Shown: one piece after another, positions 16,706 through 26,203 of the stretch
How positions within the stretch are numbered: position 1 is the first letter of the stretch
How the letters are laid out: the number at the start of each line of letters is the position of its first letter
NCBI RefSeq assembly: GCF_035666175.1
Contig: NZ_CP142016.1
Coordinates: 682,001 to 746,000 of the forward strand
Direction of reading: 5' to 3'
From: Riemerella anatipestifer
Lineage (GTDB): Bacteria > Bacteroidota > Bacteroidia > Flavobacteriales > Weeksellaceae
DNA: 64,000 bases
The notes under the pieces: generated by a model
Databases searched by the model: none
Seen by the model: only the letters and a program-made list of their open reading frames with translations
Told to the model about the DNA's origin: nothing
Position numbers and translations under genes: made by a program

Positions 16706-18040
16706 CTAACCTATTTCGGTATAAACCAAATAAACATTAAGTATAATAATAATAAAACTAATGATGATAGCAGCGTACTTCAAAAAACCTTGATTAGCAA
16801 ATGCTCCCATCTTGAGCTTGTTATTAGTCAGCATTACCAACGGCACCACTGCAAAACTCAACTGTAAAGAAAGTATAACTTGACTTAATATTAAAAGGTC
16901 AGTAGTTCCTTTTTTACCATAGATAATAGCAACTACCAACGCTGGTATTACAGCTATCAATCTTGTAATCAATCGTCTTAACCAAGGTTTTAATTTAATA
17001 TTGAGAAAACCCTCCATTACAATCTGCCCAGCCAAAGTGCCTGTAAGGGTTGAGTTTTGTCCAGAAGCCAACAAAGCTATCGCAAACACAATACTGGCGA
17101 GGCTCGTTCCTAAAATTGGAGACAAAAGTTGATGAGCGTCTGTAATGTCAGCAACATCTTGATAGCCTGTGTGATGAAATGCCGCCGATGAAACAATAAG
17201 TATAGCCGCATTGATAAAAAATGCTAACAACAAAGAAATATTACTATCCAAAGTAGCAAATTTAATAGCTTCCCTCTTCCCCTTATCATCTCTAGAATAG
17301 TTTCTGGTCTGTACAATACTACTATGCAAATACAAGTTATGAGGCATTACAGTAGCTCCTAAAATACCTATTGCTATGTAGAGCATACTTGGATTAAATA
17401 CAATTTCTTTCTGTGGAACTAAACCTTTCAAAATAGGAAACCACTCAGGATTACTTACCACTATTTCGTATAAAAAACAAAAGAAAATAATTGCTATCAA
17501 ACCACCCACGACACTTTCTAGCCATCTAAAACCTTTAGCTTGAAGTATCAAAATTATAAAAACATCTATCACAGTAATAGCTATCCCAACAGTAAGTGGT
17601 AACCCAAACAAAAGATTAAGTGCTATGGCTGCACCTATCACTTCCGCAAGGTCTGTAGCCGCAATGGCTATTTCAGCAAAAATCCAAAGTAGAAAATTAA
17701 CAGGTCGAGAGTAACTATCTCTACAAGCTTGAGCCAAATCTCTTTCGGCAACAATACCTAACTTTAAAGACAAGTGTTGTAATAACATAGCAAAAAGATT
17801 AGATATAAGAATTACTGATAGTAAAGTATATCCAAACTTAGCACCGCCTGCAATACCTGTTGCCCAGTTGCCTGGGTCCATATAGCCTACCGCTACCATA
17901 AGCCCTGGACCTACAAACGCTAAAAATTTCTTCCAAAAACCTGCATCTTTAGGTATCTCAATACTAGAAAACGATTCTGACAAAGAATTACCAGAACGCT
18001 CTTTTTTCCACATTCTATCTTTGAAGTATTTTTTCATCAT
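16706..18040 (-). CDS. mntH: Nramp-family Mn2+/Fe2+ transporter MntH
   Basis: This is a proton-coupled importer of divalent metals in the inner membrane. The 444-residue protein has the metal-site motifs DPGN (about 55-58, in YMDPGNWATG) and MPHNLYLHSSIVQTR, and 11 or so membrane segments, as in bacterial Nramp proteins. The start has two consecutive ATGs; the upstream one (18040) is used here. A DtxR/MntR-like palindrome lies 11-26 nt upstream of the start, so repression by Mn or Fe is likely. It is not in an operon. Confidence 0.95.
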   Translation of the reverse strand: MMKKYFKDRMWKKERSGNSLSESFSSIEIPKDAGFWKKFLAFVGPGLMVAVGYMDPGNWATGIAGGAKFGYTLLSVILISNLFAMLLQHLSLKLGIVAERDLAQACRDSYSRPVNFLLWIFAEIAIAATDLAEVIGAAIALNLLFGLPLTVGIAITVIDVFIILILQAKGFRWLESVVGGLIAIIFFCFLYEIVVSNPEWFPILKGLVPQKEIVFNPSMLYIAIGILGATVMPHNLYLHSSIVQTRNYSRDDKGKREAIKFATLDSNISLLLAFFINAAILIVSSAAFHHTGYQDVADITDAHQLLSPILGTSLASIVFAIALLASGQNSTLTGTLAGQIVMEGFLNIKLKPWLRRLITRLIAVIPALVVAIIYGKKGTTDLLILSQVILSLQLSFAVVPLVMLTNNKLKMGAFANQGFLKYAAIIISFIIIILNVYLVYTEIG

Positions 18041-18050
18041 TCAAACAAAA

Positions 18051-18066
18051 GTTAGATAAACCTAAC
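18051..18066. promoter_or_regulatory. Candidate MntR/DtxR-family operator of mntH
   Basis: GTTAGATAAACCTAAC has 5-bp inverted arms (GTTAG/CTAAC) and resembles the half-sites of DtxR/IdeR-type operators (TTAGGTT-like on the minus strand: GTTAGGTTTATCTAAC). It overlaps the short leader of mntH, where a bound metal-dependent repressor would block transcription. Confidence 0.6.
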
Positions 18067-18093
18067 AAAATTATAAAAAATATCTAATCCAGC

Positions 18094-18130
18094 AAAAAAA
18101 TAAGAGACTACTCAATTATAAGTAGCCTCT
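18094..18130 (-). terminator. Terminator of the FadL-like gene
   Basis: AGAGACTACT pairs with AGTAGCCTCT (one mismatch). On the minus strand it is followed by TTATTTTTTT. Confidence 0.8.
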
Positions 18131-18157
18131 CAATTTCTATTTAAATGTAACTTTTTT

Positions 18158-19594
18158 TTAAAATCTCCAACCAACAGTAAACACAAAGTTATTTCTCACT
18201 GTTTTAGCATCAGAAACAATACTTCCTTTATAAGCTACACCATCTCCTTCGTTAAATACACTATCGTTCACAGGAGAAGCATACTCTCCTGCAAAAAATG
18301 GATTAGCAAACTTAGAACTTGCATTCTGATAGGCTGCATCTACATAGAAAGATTTAAAATTATATCCTAGTCCCACACCTAAAGTCTGTCTATTTGAAAG
18401 ATATAAATTACTAAATGTTCTATCAGAATATAAATTATTTGTTGGATCAATAACACTCAAAGACGAAGTAGAGAAAGGATTAGATTGATATGCATAACCT
18501 CCTCTAAATCTCCAGTTATCTAACCTGTATTCTGCACCCAATCTTAACTCAGAAGTATTAGAATACACTTTGTTAAAAAACTCATTTAATTGCTTCTCTG
18601 CATCTCCCTGTACATTATACTGAGGTTTTGTAACACCTAAAGTATAATCCACATTTACTGCAAAATTCTTGTTAGCTATATAAGCACCACTCAGAGTAGC
18701 TTTCATTGGAGTACTCAACCTTCTATTCTCATTGCCCAAAGCCGTTCCCATAACTCCATTATTATCAAATCCATAATAGTTATAAGCCCTCTCTATATTC
18801 CACCAAGTAGGAGACTCTAATGCTAAACCTACACGAAAGTTTTTATCTATTTTACCTATAACCCCTGCTGAAATTGCTACCCCTCCAGAAGATTCTTGAA
18901 AAGGAGTATCTTGTTTTTGGTATAGCCCCTTAGTACCTGCTGTTTGAGACTGCATTCTAAAAAAATCTCCTTGCTCTATATTTGCCGAATGGAAGTGCAC
19001 TCCACCACCTACATACCACTTATGGTCGTAATTACCACCAAATGCGAAGGATAATTTTGAAGTATGCCCTACTCTATTATAAGCATGCCCATCGTAAAGT
19101 AGTAAGTCCGTTTGCGAATTACCATTATTATCTGTATAATCTATAGCCTCATTTATAGCGTGATTTTCAGGAGTTCTGATATAGCTATCAATATCCTTAG
19201 CACTATAATTAAACCCTAGGTTAATAAACTTCCACTTAGAATTATTACTAGTTTGCATTACAACAACCCCTCCTAAATTACCTAGATTAGTCTTTTTATA
19301 AACCTCATCATAAGATTTATTTGCTAGAGTTGAGGTATTTTTATTTCCCAAAGCATTAAGCGTTCCAGAAAATTCACCCACAATATTAACAGCTATACCT
19401 GCAGGGTTAACATTTATAGAAGAAGCATCTCCTCCCATTGCTCCCATTGCTCCTGCCATACCCATATATTTTGCAGAACCATTGGGTTGTGTATCAGAAT
19501 AAACATCTACCGTATTCCTGATTACAGACACATCTTGAGAGTAAAATAAAGCCCCAACAGACAGCCCTAATATTGAAAATATTTTCTTATTCAT
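18158..19594 (-). CDS. Outer-membrane transport protein, OMPP1/FadL/TodX-like
   Basis: This is a 478-residue protein with signal MNKKIFSILGLSVGALFYSQ. The mature start contains SAKYMGMAGAMGAMGGDASSINVNPAGIA, the FadL-type plug region in which GDASS and NPAG are typical. The C-terminus ends FVFTVGWRF, an outer-membrane barrel signature. FadL proteins take up hydrophobic compounds; the substrate here is unknown. IS copy 3 sits 43 bp upstream of the start, separating the gene from the lipoprotein gene that was originally about 33 bp away, so its expression may now depend on what is left of the leader. Confidence 0.85.
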   Translation of the reverse strand: MNKKIFSILGLSVGALFYSQDVSVIRNTVDVYSDTQPNGSAKYMGMAGAMGAMGGDASSINVNPAGIAVNIVGEFSGTLNALGNKNTSTLANKSYDEVYKKTNLGNLGGVVVMQTSNNSKWKFINLGFNYSAKDIDSYIRTPENHAINEAIDYTDNNGNSQTDLLLYDGHAYNRVGHTSKLSFAFGGNYDHKWYVGGGVHFHSANIEQGDFFRMQSQTAGTKGLYQKQDTPFQESSGGVAISAGVIGKIDKNFRVGLALESPTWWNIERAYNYYGFDNNGVMGTALGNENRRLSTPMKATLSGAYIANKNFAVNVDYTLGVTKPQYNVQGDAEKQLNEFFNKVYSNTSELRLGAEYRLDNWRFRGGYAYQSNPFSTSSLSVIDPTNNLYSDRTFSNLYLSNRQTLGVGLGYNFKSFYVDAAYQNASSKFANPFFAGEYASPVNDSVFNEGDGVAYKGSIVSDAKTVRNNFVFTVGWRF

Positions 19595-19637
19595 TATCTT
19601 ATTTTTATTTTTTAGTATTCAATTAAATTATCTAAAA

Positions 19638-20616
19638 CCCGTTGTGCATTATGAAATGAAAAAAACAAGAGTTGTTTATTAGACTGAAAATCAGTATATT
19701 GTTTTTGCTATAAAACGATATAAATGAACAACTTAGAGCAAATATATGAAAGAATTTTGGAAGTTTTAGGACTTTTTTCAGAAAATCAACTGATTAGTTA
19801 TCAGAGAAGAACACCTAAAATGAGCGATTTAGAAGTCATAAGTCTTAATATTACTGCTGAATACTTGAGTATTGATAGCGAATTACAGTTATTTAGAAAA
19901 TTGCCAAACTCTCTGATAAACAAAATTGAAAGAAGTGTTTACAATAAGCGAAAACGAAGACTATCCCTACAAACAGAGCAAATTAGACAGCGTATTTCGA
20001 TGGAGTTCAATGAGTTTGAAGATATTTTTATCGTTGATAGCATGCCAATGAAAGTTTGTGAAAACGCTCGTTCTACTCGTTCAAAAATTTGTAAAGAGCA
20101 ATCCTATTCTTCACCAACATATGGTTATTGTGCTTCACAGAAATTATATTTCTATGGCTATAAACTACACGCAGTATGTTCTTTAAATGGTGTGATTAAG
20201 AATTTTGATATAAGCCCTGCATCCGTTCACGACATCCACTATTTAAAAGATAGTGGTGAGCAAATGCGAAACTGTACTTTAATTGGAGATAGAGGCTATT
20301 TATCAGCAAAAGTTCAAATAGATTTATTTAACTATGCTAATATTAAATTAGATACACCAATGAGAAGTAATCAGAAAGATTATATTCCTCAATTTTCATT
20401 GTACAAGAAAAAGCGAAAACGAATTGAGACATTTTTCTCTCAACTTTGCGACCAATTTATGATTAAAAGAAACTATGCTAAAACTTTTGAAGGCTTTAAA
20501 ACAAGGATAATCAGTAAAATAACCGCCGCAACGGTTATTCAATATATCAATAAATTTATCTTCCAAAGAAAATTAAATCATCTAAAAATCAGTATTATTT
20601 AAAATGCACAACGAGT
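19638..20616 (+). mobile_element. IS982-family insertion sequence, copy 3, with 9-bp target duplication
   Basis: This is a 979-bp element with CCCGTTGTGCAT at the left and ATGCACAACGAGT at the right. It is flanked by the direct repeat TATCTAAAA (19629-19637 and 20617-20625), so it is an undisturbed transposition product. The insertion hits the final codons of the lipoprotein gene on the other strand, and the last T of the IS restores the stop codon. Confidence 0.96.
19724..20602 (+). CDS. IS982-family transposase (copy 3)
   Basis: This is an intact 292-residue transposase with the DDE-type residues of its siblings. It has MNNLEQ at the start where the other copies have MNNIEQ, and SELQLF shared with copy 4. 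It is transcribed against the genes on either side. Confidence 0.95.
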   Translation: MNNLEQIYERILEVLGLFSENQLISYQRRTPKMSDLEVISLNITAEYLSIDSELQLFRKLPNSLINKIERSVYNKRKRRLSLQTEQIRQRISMEFNEFEDIFIVDSMPMKVCENARSTRSKICKEQSYSSPTYGYCASQKLYFYGYKLHAVCSLNGVIKNFDISPASVHDIHYLKDSGEQMRNCTLIGDRGYLSAKVQIDLFNYANIKLDTPMRSNQKDYIPQFSLYKKKRKRIETFFSQLCDQFMIKRNYAKTFEGFKTRIISKITAATVIQYINKFIFQRKLNHLKISII

Positions 20617-21659
20617 TATCTAAAACCACCTGTTCTAAAACCTCCCCCTGATCTCATACCGCCTCCTGAACTACCAGAACCAAAACTGCCACTTCTATTG
20701 GAACCTCCGCCCCAGCCAGAATTGTTTCTAAATCCATCGTTTCTTGGTATAGATTGTGTACGAGGCGTCATTCCTCTATCCTGATAATTATAGTTTGGTT
20801 CAGATCTTCTCAATGTTCTTGTTTGAGGCATTGAGTAGCCATTATTACTGTCATTACGGTTTATTCTATTATCTCCTCTTCCAAAGCCTGAGTCTCTAAA
20901 TCCACCAAAGTTTCTTCCTGAATTACTATTACTATTTGGATTTCTATAAACTGGGTTATTAAACCCTCCGTTATTATATCTAGTAATACTGTCTACACCA
21001 CTTCTTCTATAATTGTACTGACGAGGCGCTACTCCCCAATAAGGATTTCCCCATGCACCATAGCCACCCCAATATGGGCTGCCCCAACCTGTTCCCCAGT
21101 AAGGATTCCAACCAAATCTTCCACCCCAATAAGGATTTCCCCAACCCCATCTGTTCCAACCTGATCCCCAGCCCATGCCGAAGCCCATATTCCAACCCCA
21201 GCCTGAACTCCAGCCAAAGCCCATATTCCAGCTGTTCCAACCACCAAAACCTCCCCAATAAGGATCCCAGCCAAAGCCTGTTCCCCAGAAAGGCGTATTC
21301 CATCCCCAGCCAGTATAGCGTCTTTCAACTCCTGCAAAAGCACCCCAATCTGAATCGGATTGTACAGGAGTATCCGTCCATTCTTGATATTTGTTATTTT
21401 GATTTTGCTGTAATTGTCTAGAGTTTTCTACTACTCTATAATCATTACTATAGTCGTAGTAATCTCCTACATTATTACGGTCATTCACAACTACCCCTTC
21501 CGGAATTACATCTTTACTTGGATCATAGTAAACACCATCAGTCTCTGTATAGCCTCCCATTTGTGCTCCACAAGAGGTCAACAAAAAACTAACAGAAGTG
21601 GCTAATGCTAGTCTAACAACCCATTTTCTTTTTAAGAAATTATAATCTATTTTTTTCAT
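20616..21659 (-). CDS. Gly/Trp/Asn/Tyr-rich lipoprotein with tandem aromatic repeats
   Basis: The 347-residue protein has a signal with lipobox LLTSCGAQ, so it is probably anchored in a membrane and exposed. Residues about 115-230 are a low-complexity array built from short units such as WNPYWG, GGWG and GFGW. The C-terminal 110 residues are Asn/Ser/Arg/Gly-rich (GGGFRTGGFR at the end). No enzyme motif is present. Similar proteins occur in other Flavobacteriia but I know no function. IS copy 3 abuts the stop codon: the TAA (minus strand) is formed by the terminal T of the IS plus the first two bases of the target repeat, and the protein is unchanged. Confidence 0.8.
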   Translation of the reverse strand: MKKIDYNFLKRKWVVRLALATSVSFLLTSCGAQMGGYTETDGVYYDPSKDVIPEGVVVNDRNNVGDYYDYSNDYRVVENSRQLQQNQNNKYQEWTDTPVQSDSDWGAFAGVERRYTGWGWNTPFWGTGFGWDPYWGGFGGWNSWNMGFGWSSGWGWNMGFGMGWGSGWNRWGWGNPYWGGRFGWNPYWGTGWGSPYWGGYGAWGNPYWGVAPRQYNYRRSGVDSITRYNNGGFNNPVYRNPNSNSNSGRNFGGFRDSGFGRGDNRINRNDSNNGYSMPQTRTLRRSEPNYNYQDRGMTPRTQSIPRNDGFRNNSGWGGGSNRSGSFGSGSSGGGMRSGGGFRTGGFR

Positions 21660-21822
21660 AATCTTATGTAGGTTTTATTTATCTTTGTGCTTGAATTGAG
21701 GTGGATATAGCTAAAACTATACCAAAAAAATCTCTCAAATTACAAATCATAACTTAGGTGTTATTTAACCATTTAACTAGATACACCTACAAAATTATAA
21801 AATAAAAGTTAAAAGTAAATTT

Positions 21823-23298
21823 ATGGCAAAATTAACATCAAGAAGCGAGGACTATAGCAAATGGTATAATGAGTTGGTAGTAAAGGCTGATTTAGCCGAA
21901 AACTCAGGTGTAAGAGGCTGTATGGTAATTAAACCCTATGGCTATGCTATTTGGGAAAAAATGCGTGACGAACTAGATAAAAAGTTTAAAGAAACTGGTC
22001 ACGAAAATGCTTACTTCCCTATTTTTGTTCCTAAAAGTCTTTTTGAAGCGGAGGAAAAAAATGCAGAAGGTTTTGCCAAAGAATGTGCTGTAGTAACCCA
22101 CTACCGCCTAAAAACAGACCCTGAAAATCCACAAAAACTCATGGTGGATCCTGAGGCCAAATTAGAAGAAGAGCTTATTGTAAGACCTACTTCTGAGGCT
22201 ATTATTTGGAATACTTATAAAAACTGGGTGCAATCTTACAGAGATTTACCTATCCTAATTAACCAATGGGCTAATGTGGTAAGATGGGAGATGAGAACAA
22301 GACTTTTCCTAAGAACTGCCGAATTTTTATGGCAAGAAGGTCATACTGCTCACGCTACAAAAGAAGAAGCTATTGCAGAAACAGAACAAATGCTAAATGT
22401 TTATGCTGATTTTGCTGAAAAATTTATGGCTGTACCTGTGGTAAGAGGAATAAAATCACCTAGTGAAAGATTTGCAGGTGCAGAAGAAACTTATTGCATC
22501 GAAGCTCTTATGCAAGACGGAAAAGCTTTACAAGCAGGAACTTCTCACTTTTTAGGTCAAAACTTTGCTGAAGCATTTGACGTTAAATTCACTAATAAGG
22601 AAGGCAAAATAGAGTATGCTTGGGCAACTTCTTGGGGCGTTTCTACAAGGCTTATGGGTGCTTTAATCATGTCTCACTCTGATGATAACGGTCTGGTCCT
22701 TCCTCCATCTTTAGCACCTGTACAAGTAGTTATTGTACCTATATTTAAAGGTGAAGAACAGCTTAAACAAATAGATGAAGTAGCCTACGAACTACAATCT
22801 AAACTAAAAGCTTTAGGCATTTCTGTGAAATACGATAACAAAGATACCCAAAAGCCAGGCTGGAAATTCGCAGAATACGAAATGAAAGGTGTCCCTGTAA
22901 GAATAGCAATGGGAGCAAGAGATTTAGAAAACAAAACCGTAGAAATAGCTAGAAGAGATACCCTTTCTAAAGAAGTTAAACCTTTAGATAATATAGAAAT
23001 TTATATCCAAGAACTTTTAGAAGAAATCCAAAAAGCTATTTATAGCAAAGCTCTTAAGTTTAGAGACGAAAACATCACTAAGGTTGATTCTTATGAAGAG
23101 TTTAAAGAAGTTTTAGAAACCAAAGGAGGCTTTATTTTAGCACACTGGGACGGAACGGAAGAAGAAGAAGAAAGAATAAAAGAAGAAACTAAAGCTACTA
23201 TCCGTTGCATTCCTCTAGAGGGAGAAAAAGAAGAGGGCGTTTCTATGATTTCAGGAAAACCATCTAAACAAAGAGTGCTTTTTGCTAAAGCCTACTAA
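21823..23298 (+). CDS. proS: Prolyl-tRNA synthetase (archaeal/eukaryotic type)
   Basis: This enzyme charges tRNA-Pro. The 491-residue protein starts with [30 protein letters not shown], the form typical of type 3 ProS, and lacks the editing insertion of the E. coli type. Class II features are seen in [25 protein letters not shown] and the [24 protein letters not shown] stretch (motif 3). It ends in [13 protein letters not shown], the usual C-terminal Tyr. A TATCTTTG box at 21680-21687 may be its -7 element, with a leader of about 130 nt. Confidence 0.95.
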   Translation: MAKLTSRSEDYSKWYNELVVKADLAENSGVRGCMVIKPYGYAIWEKMRDELDKKFKETGHENAYFPIFVPKSLFEAEEKNAEGFAKECAVVTHYRLKTDPENPQKLMVDPEAKLEEELIVRPTSEAIIWNTYKNWVQSYRDLPILINQWANVVRWEMRTRLFLRTAEFLWQEGHTAHATKEEAIAETEQMLNVYADFAEKFMAVPVVRGIKSPSERFAGAEETYCIEALMQDGKALQAGTSHFLGQNFAEAFDVKFTNKEGKIEYAWATSWGVSTRLMGALIMSHSDDNGLVLPPSLAPVQVVIVPIFKGEEQLKQIDEVAYELQSKLKALGISVKYDNKDTQKPGWKFAEYEMKGVPVRIAMGARDLENKTVEIARRDTLSKEVKPLDNIEIYIQELLEEIQKAIYSKALKFRDENITKVDSYEEFKEVLETKGGFILAHWDGTEEEEERIKEETKATIRCIPLEGEKEEGVSMISGKPSKQRVLFAKAY

Positions 23299-23325
23299 TT
23301 ATTAACCCATTAAAAATTTAAAATT

Positions 23326-24519
23326 ATGTCAATCAACATCATAGAGCTCATTAAAGGGCAATTCGGACACGGTGTCACTAGCCAACTGGCTTCTCAATTA
23401 GGCGAAAAAGAAGAAGCTGTTTCTAAAGCCACCAATGCACTTATCCCAGCTGTATTAGGTGGGATTGTATCTCAGTCCGACAAATCATCTCTTTTACAAG
23501 AAATTACACAATTAGCAGATACCAACACTTTATCTAAACTAAGCCAAGAAAGTTCTTTTGCCAACGAACTACTTAGCAAATTACTAACCATGGTTTTTGG
23601 GGATAAAATAAAAAGTATCACTTCTGGGATTTCCTCTTTTGCAGGAATTAAAGAATCTTCTACCGATGCCCTTTTAGGCTTTACCTCACTAACATCTTTA
23701 GCAACCATAGGAAGATATGCTAAAGACCAAAATTTAGACAGTAACGGACTTGAAACTCTTTTAAATAAAGAGAAAACTAATATTTCTAACCTTATTCCTG
23801 CAGGTTTCTCATTGGGAGCTATAGGACTTGGAAATCTAGACAGCAAAACAGAAGAGACTAAAGCTACCTTAACTGAAAATATTCAAGATAAAGTTTCGGA
23901 CATCAAAGATGGATTTTCTGAAAAGTTAGACGAGTCTAAAGAGAAACTTTCTCAGCTTAAAGATAATGCTTCCGAAAAATTATCTGAAACTTCGGATATT
24001 ATTAAAGATAAGGCTTCAGACTTGAAAGACGATTTATCTGAAAGACTAGATGAATCTAAAGAGAAACTTTCTCAGCTTAAAGATAATGCTTCCGAAAAAT
24101 TATCTGAAACTTCGGATATTATTAAAGATAAGATTTCAGACTTAAAAGACGATTTATCTGAAAAACTAGATGAATCTAAAGAAAAACTCTCTCAGCCTAA
24201 AGATAGTGCTTCCGAAAAATTATCTGAGACTTCAGATTCAATTAAAAAAGGATTTTCTGATTTCAAAGAAAGTGCTTCTAACAAGTTAGATGACTTGAAA
24301 GAAAAGGTAGAAGAAAAGACAGGGGAAGATGTTAAAGAAGTTTCTGTATGGAAGTGGCTTCTACCGCTAATTCTTCTACTGCTTATGGGGTGGTTCATTT
24401 GGAAACAAATTAACAAAAGTAACCAAGAGGCGATTCCTAGAGAAGTCCCTGTTGAAAAAATAGATTCTACAAATAACGCTAACACTCAGCAAAATATAGA
24501 TTCTGTAAACTCAAAATAA
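23326..24519 (+). CDS. DUF937 protein with 40-residue helical repeats and a C-terminal membrane anchor
   Basis: The 397-residue protein begins with a DUF937 domain (about 1-165; GHGVTSQLASQLGEKEEAVSKA). Next come three near-identical 40-residue repeats (DESKEKLSQLKDNASEKLSE, TSDIIKDK, DLKDDLSE) at about 200-315, predicted as long charged helices like LEA or apolipoprotein repeats. A single membrane segment follows (WKWLLPLILLLLMGWFIW, about 345-362), then a short tail. It may link a DUF937 module to the membrane through a helical spacer. It starts 27 bp after proS. The function of DUF937 is not known to me. Confidence 0.8.
   Translation: MSINIIELIKGQFGHGVTSQLASQLGEKEEAVSKATNALIPAVLGGIVSQSDKSSLLQEITQLADTNTLSKLSQESSFANELLSKLLTMVFGDKIKSITSGISSFAGIKESSTDALLGFTSLTSLATIGRYAKDQNLDSNGLETLLNKEKTNISNLIPAGFSLGAIGLGNLDSKTEETKATLTENIQDKVSDIKDGFSEKLDESKEKLSQLKDNASEKLSETSDIIKDKASDLKDDLSERLDESKEKLSQLKDNASEKLSETSDIIKDKISDLKDDLSEKLDESKEKLSQPKDSASEKLSETSDSIKKGFSDFKESASNKLDDLKEKVEEKTGEDVKEVSVWKWLLPLILLLLMGWFIWKQINKSNQEAIPREVPVEKIDSTNNANTQQNIDSVNSK
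23902..24261 (+). repeat. Three 120-bp in-frame tandem repeats
   Basis: The period is exactly 120 bp: GA(G/A)TCTAAAGA(G/A)AAAC starts at 23932, 24052 and 24172. The first two units are almost identical at DNA level, so they are recent copies and the unit number can change by recombination without breaking the frame. Confidence 0.9.
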
Positions 24520-24523
24520 AGCT

Positions 24524-24566
24524 AAAAGAGTCGTTTCAAAATTGATTGAAACGGCTCTTTTATTTT
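24524..24566. terminator. Terminator between the DUF937 gene and rpe
   Basis: AAAAGAG(T)CGTTTCAA pairs with TTGAAACG(G)CTCTTTT, followed by ATTTT. It serves convergent genes. Confidence 0.85.
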
Positions 24567-24582
24567 AAACCAAAACGACTCC

Positions 24583-25233
24583 TTAACTTTTAAGAAGTTC
24601 TATTACACTTTCTGGATTTTCCGCAGAGAAGACTGCATTTCCTGCAACAAGAACATCAGCGCCTGCCTCAAACAACTTAGAAGCATTATCTGTATTTACT
24701 CCACCATCTATTTGAATTAAAGCTGTAGCATTTTGATCTAAAATTAAATCTTTAGTTTGCTTTATTTTTTTGTAAGTATTTTCTATAAATTTCTGTCCGC
24801 CGAACCCAGGGTTAACACTCATTAGTAATACCAAATCTACCTCTCCTATAATATCCTCTAATACACTTACAGGCGTAGATGGATTAAGCACCACTCCTGC
24901 TTTAGCTCCCTTACTTTGTATTAGTTTAATTGTTCTATGTAAATGAGTACACGCCTCATAATGCACCGAAACCAAATCGGCTCCGTTATCAATAAATTCT
25001 TCCACATATTTCTCTGGCTCTACAATCATAAGATGCACATCTACAAACTTTTTAGCGTGCTCTTTTATCGTTTTCATGACAGGAAAACCAAAAGATATAT
25101 TAGGCACAAACCTACCATCCATCACATCTACATGAAACCAATCGGCTTGGCTACGGTTAAGCATTTCTATATCTCTTTGGAGGTTACCAAAGTCAGCAGA
25201 AAGTAAAGATGGGGCAATTAGTCTTGTTTTCAT
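24583..25233 (-). CDS. rpe: Ribulose-phosphate 3-epimerase
   Basis: Rpe interconverts ribulose-5-phosphate and xylulose-5-phosphate in the pentose phosphate pathway. The 216-residue TIM barrel starts with IAPSLLSADFGNL, has the metal and catalytic residues in VDVMDGRFVPNISFG (Asp, His upstream), VHLMIVEPEKY and IDGGVN, and the phosphate-binding VAGNAVF. It is the expected length, and the gene stands alone downstream of rpoD on the same strand. Confidence 0.96.
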   Translation of the reverse strand: MKTRLIAPSLLSADFGNLQRDIEMLNRSQADWFHVDVMDGRFVPNISFGFPVMKTIKEHAKKFVDVHLMIVEPEKYVEEFIDNGADLVSVHYEACTHLHRTIKLIQSKGAKAGVVLNPSTPVSVLEDIIGEVDLVLLMSVNPGFGGQKFIENTYKKIKQTKDLILDQNATALIQIDGGVNTDNASKLFEAGADVLVAGNAVFSAENPESVIELLKS

Positions 25234-25306
25234 TTCTAAATTTAAAATTTAATTATTTATAATAAAAAAAGGATAACGCTAACAATGCATTATCCTCTTA
25301 CGGTTT

Positions 25307-26173
25307 TTATTTTCCTAAATAAGACTTCAAAATTTTACTTCTTGAGTTGTGTTTTAACCTTTTGATAGCCTTTTCTTTAATCTGACGAACACGCTCTCTC
25401 GTAAGGTCAAAAGTTTCGCCTATTTCCTCTAAAGTCATAGGATGTTTGCCATTAAGCCCGAAGTAAAGTCTTACTAAATCTGCTTCTCTAGGCGTAAGTG
25501 TTTGTAACGCTCTTTCAATCTCTATTTGTAAAGATTCTAGCATCAACTCTTTGTCTGGGCTAGGAGATTCCCCTGAACGAAGAACATCATAAAGGTTAGA
25601 GTCTTCTCCTTCTACTAACGGAGCGTCCATAGAAAGGTGTCTTCCGCTGTTTTTCATAGACTCTTTAATATCCTCCTCACTCATATCTAGAACCTCTGCC
25701 AACTCCTCTGGAGAAGGTGGTCTTTCATTCTCTTGCTCTAAGTGAGCGTATGCTTTGTTAATTTTATTGATTGACCCAATCTTATTCAATGGCAAACGAA
25801 CAATTCTAGACTGCTCCGCTAAAGCCTGTAAGATAGACTGTCTAATCCACCACACTGCATAGGATATAAATTTGAAACCTCTCGTTTCGTCATATCTTTT
25901 AGCCGCTTTCATCAATCCTAAATTACCTTCGTTGATTAAATCTGGTAATGATAAGCCTTGATTTTGATATTGTTTAGACACAGAAACTACGAAACGAAGG
26001 TTAGCTTTGATAAGCTTTTCTAGAGCCACCTTATCTCCAGCACGAATCTTTTGTGCCAGCTCCACCTCCTCATCTGCAGTAATTAGGTCTACTTTACCTA
26101 TCTCCTGTAGATATTTATCTAATGATGCCGTTTCCCTATTGGTAACCTGCTTGGTAATTTTAAGTTGTCTCAT
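25307..26173 (-). CDS. rpoD: RNA polymerase primary sigma factor (sigma-70, Bacteroidota short form)
   Basis: This 288-residue sigma factor has region 1.2 ([22 protein letters not shown]), region 2 ([43 protein letters not shown]), region 3 and region 4 with the helix-turn-helix [26 protein letters not shown]. It lacks the long N-terminal region 1.1 of E. coli RpoD, as is normal in Bacteroidota. This sigma recognises the -33 TTG / -7 TAnnTTTG promoters seen in this window. A palindrome lies in its leader. Confidence 0.96.
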   Translation of the reverse strand: MRQLKITKQVTNRETASLDKYLQEIGKVDLITADEEVELAQKIRAGDKVALEKLIKANLRFVVSVSKQYQNQGLSLPDLINEGNLGLMKAAKRYDETRGFKFISYAVWWIRQSILQALAEQSRIVRLPLNKIGSINKINKAYAHLEQENERPPSPEELAEVLDMSEEDIKESMKNSGRHLSMDAPLVEGEDSNLYDVLRSGESPSPDKELMLESLQIEIERALQTLTPREADLVRLYFGLNGKHPMTLEEIGETFDLTRERVRQIKEKAIKRLKHNSRSKILKSYLGK

Positions 26174-26203
26174 AATATTTTTTGCTCAAAAAAAAGAGTT
26201 ACG

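Noticed and set aside
21007-21421. Several open frames within the Trp/Gly-rich lipoprotein gene
   Set aside because: They are frame shadows of the repetitive codons; the lipoprotein frame has the signal peptide and lipobox.
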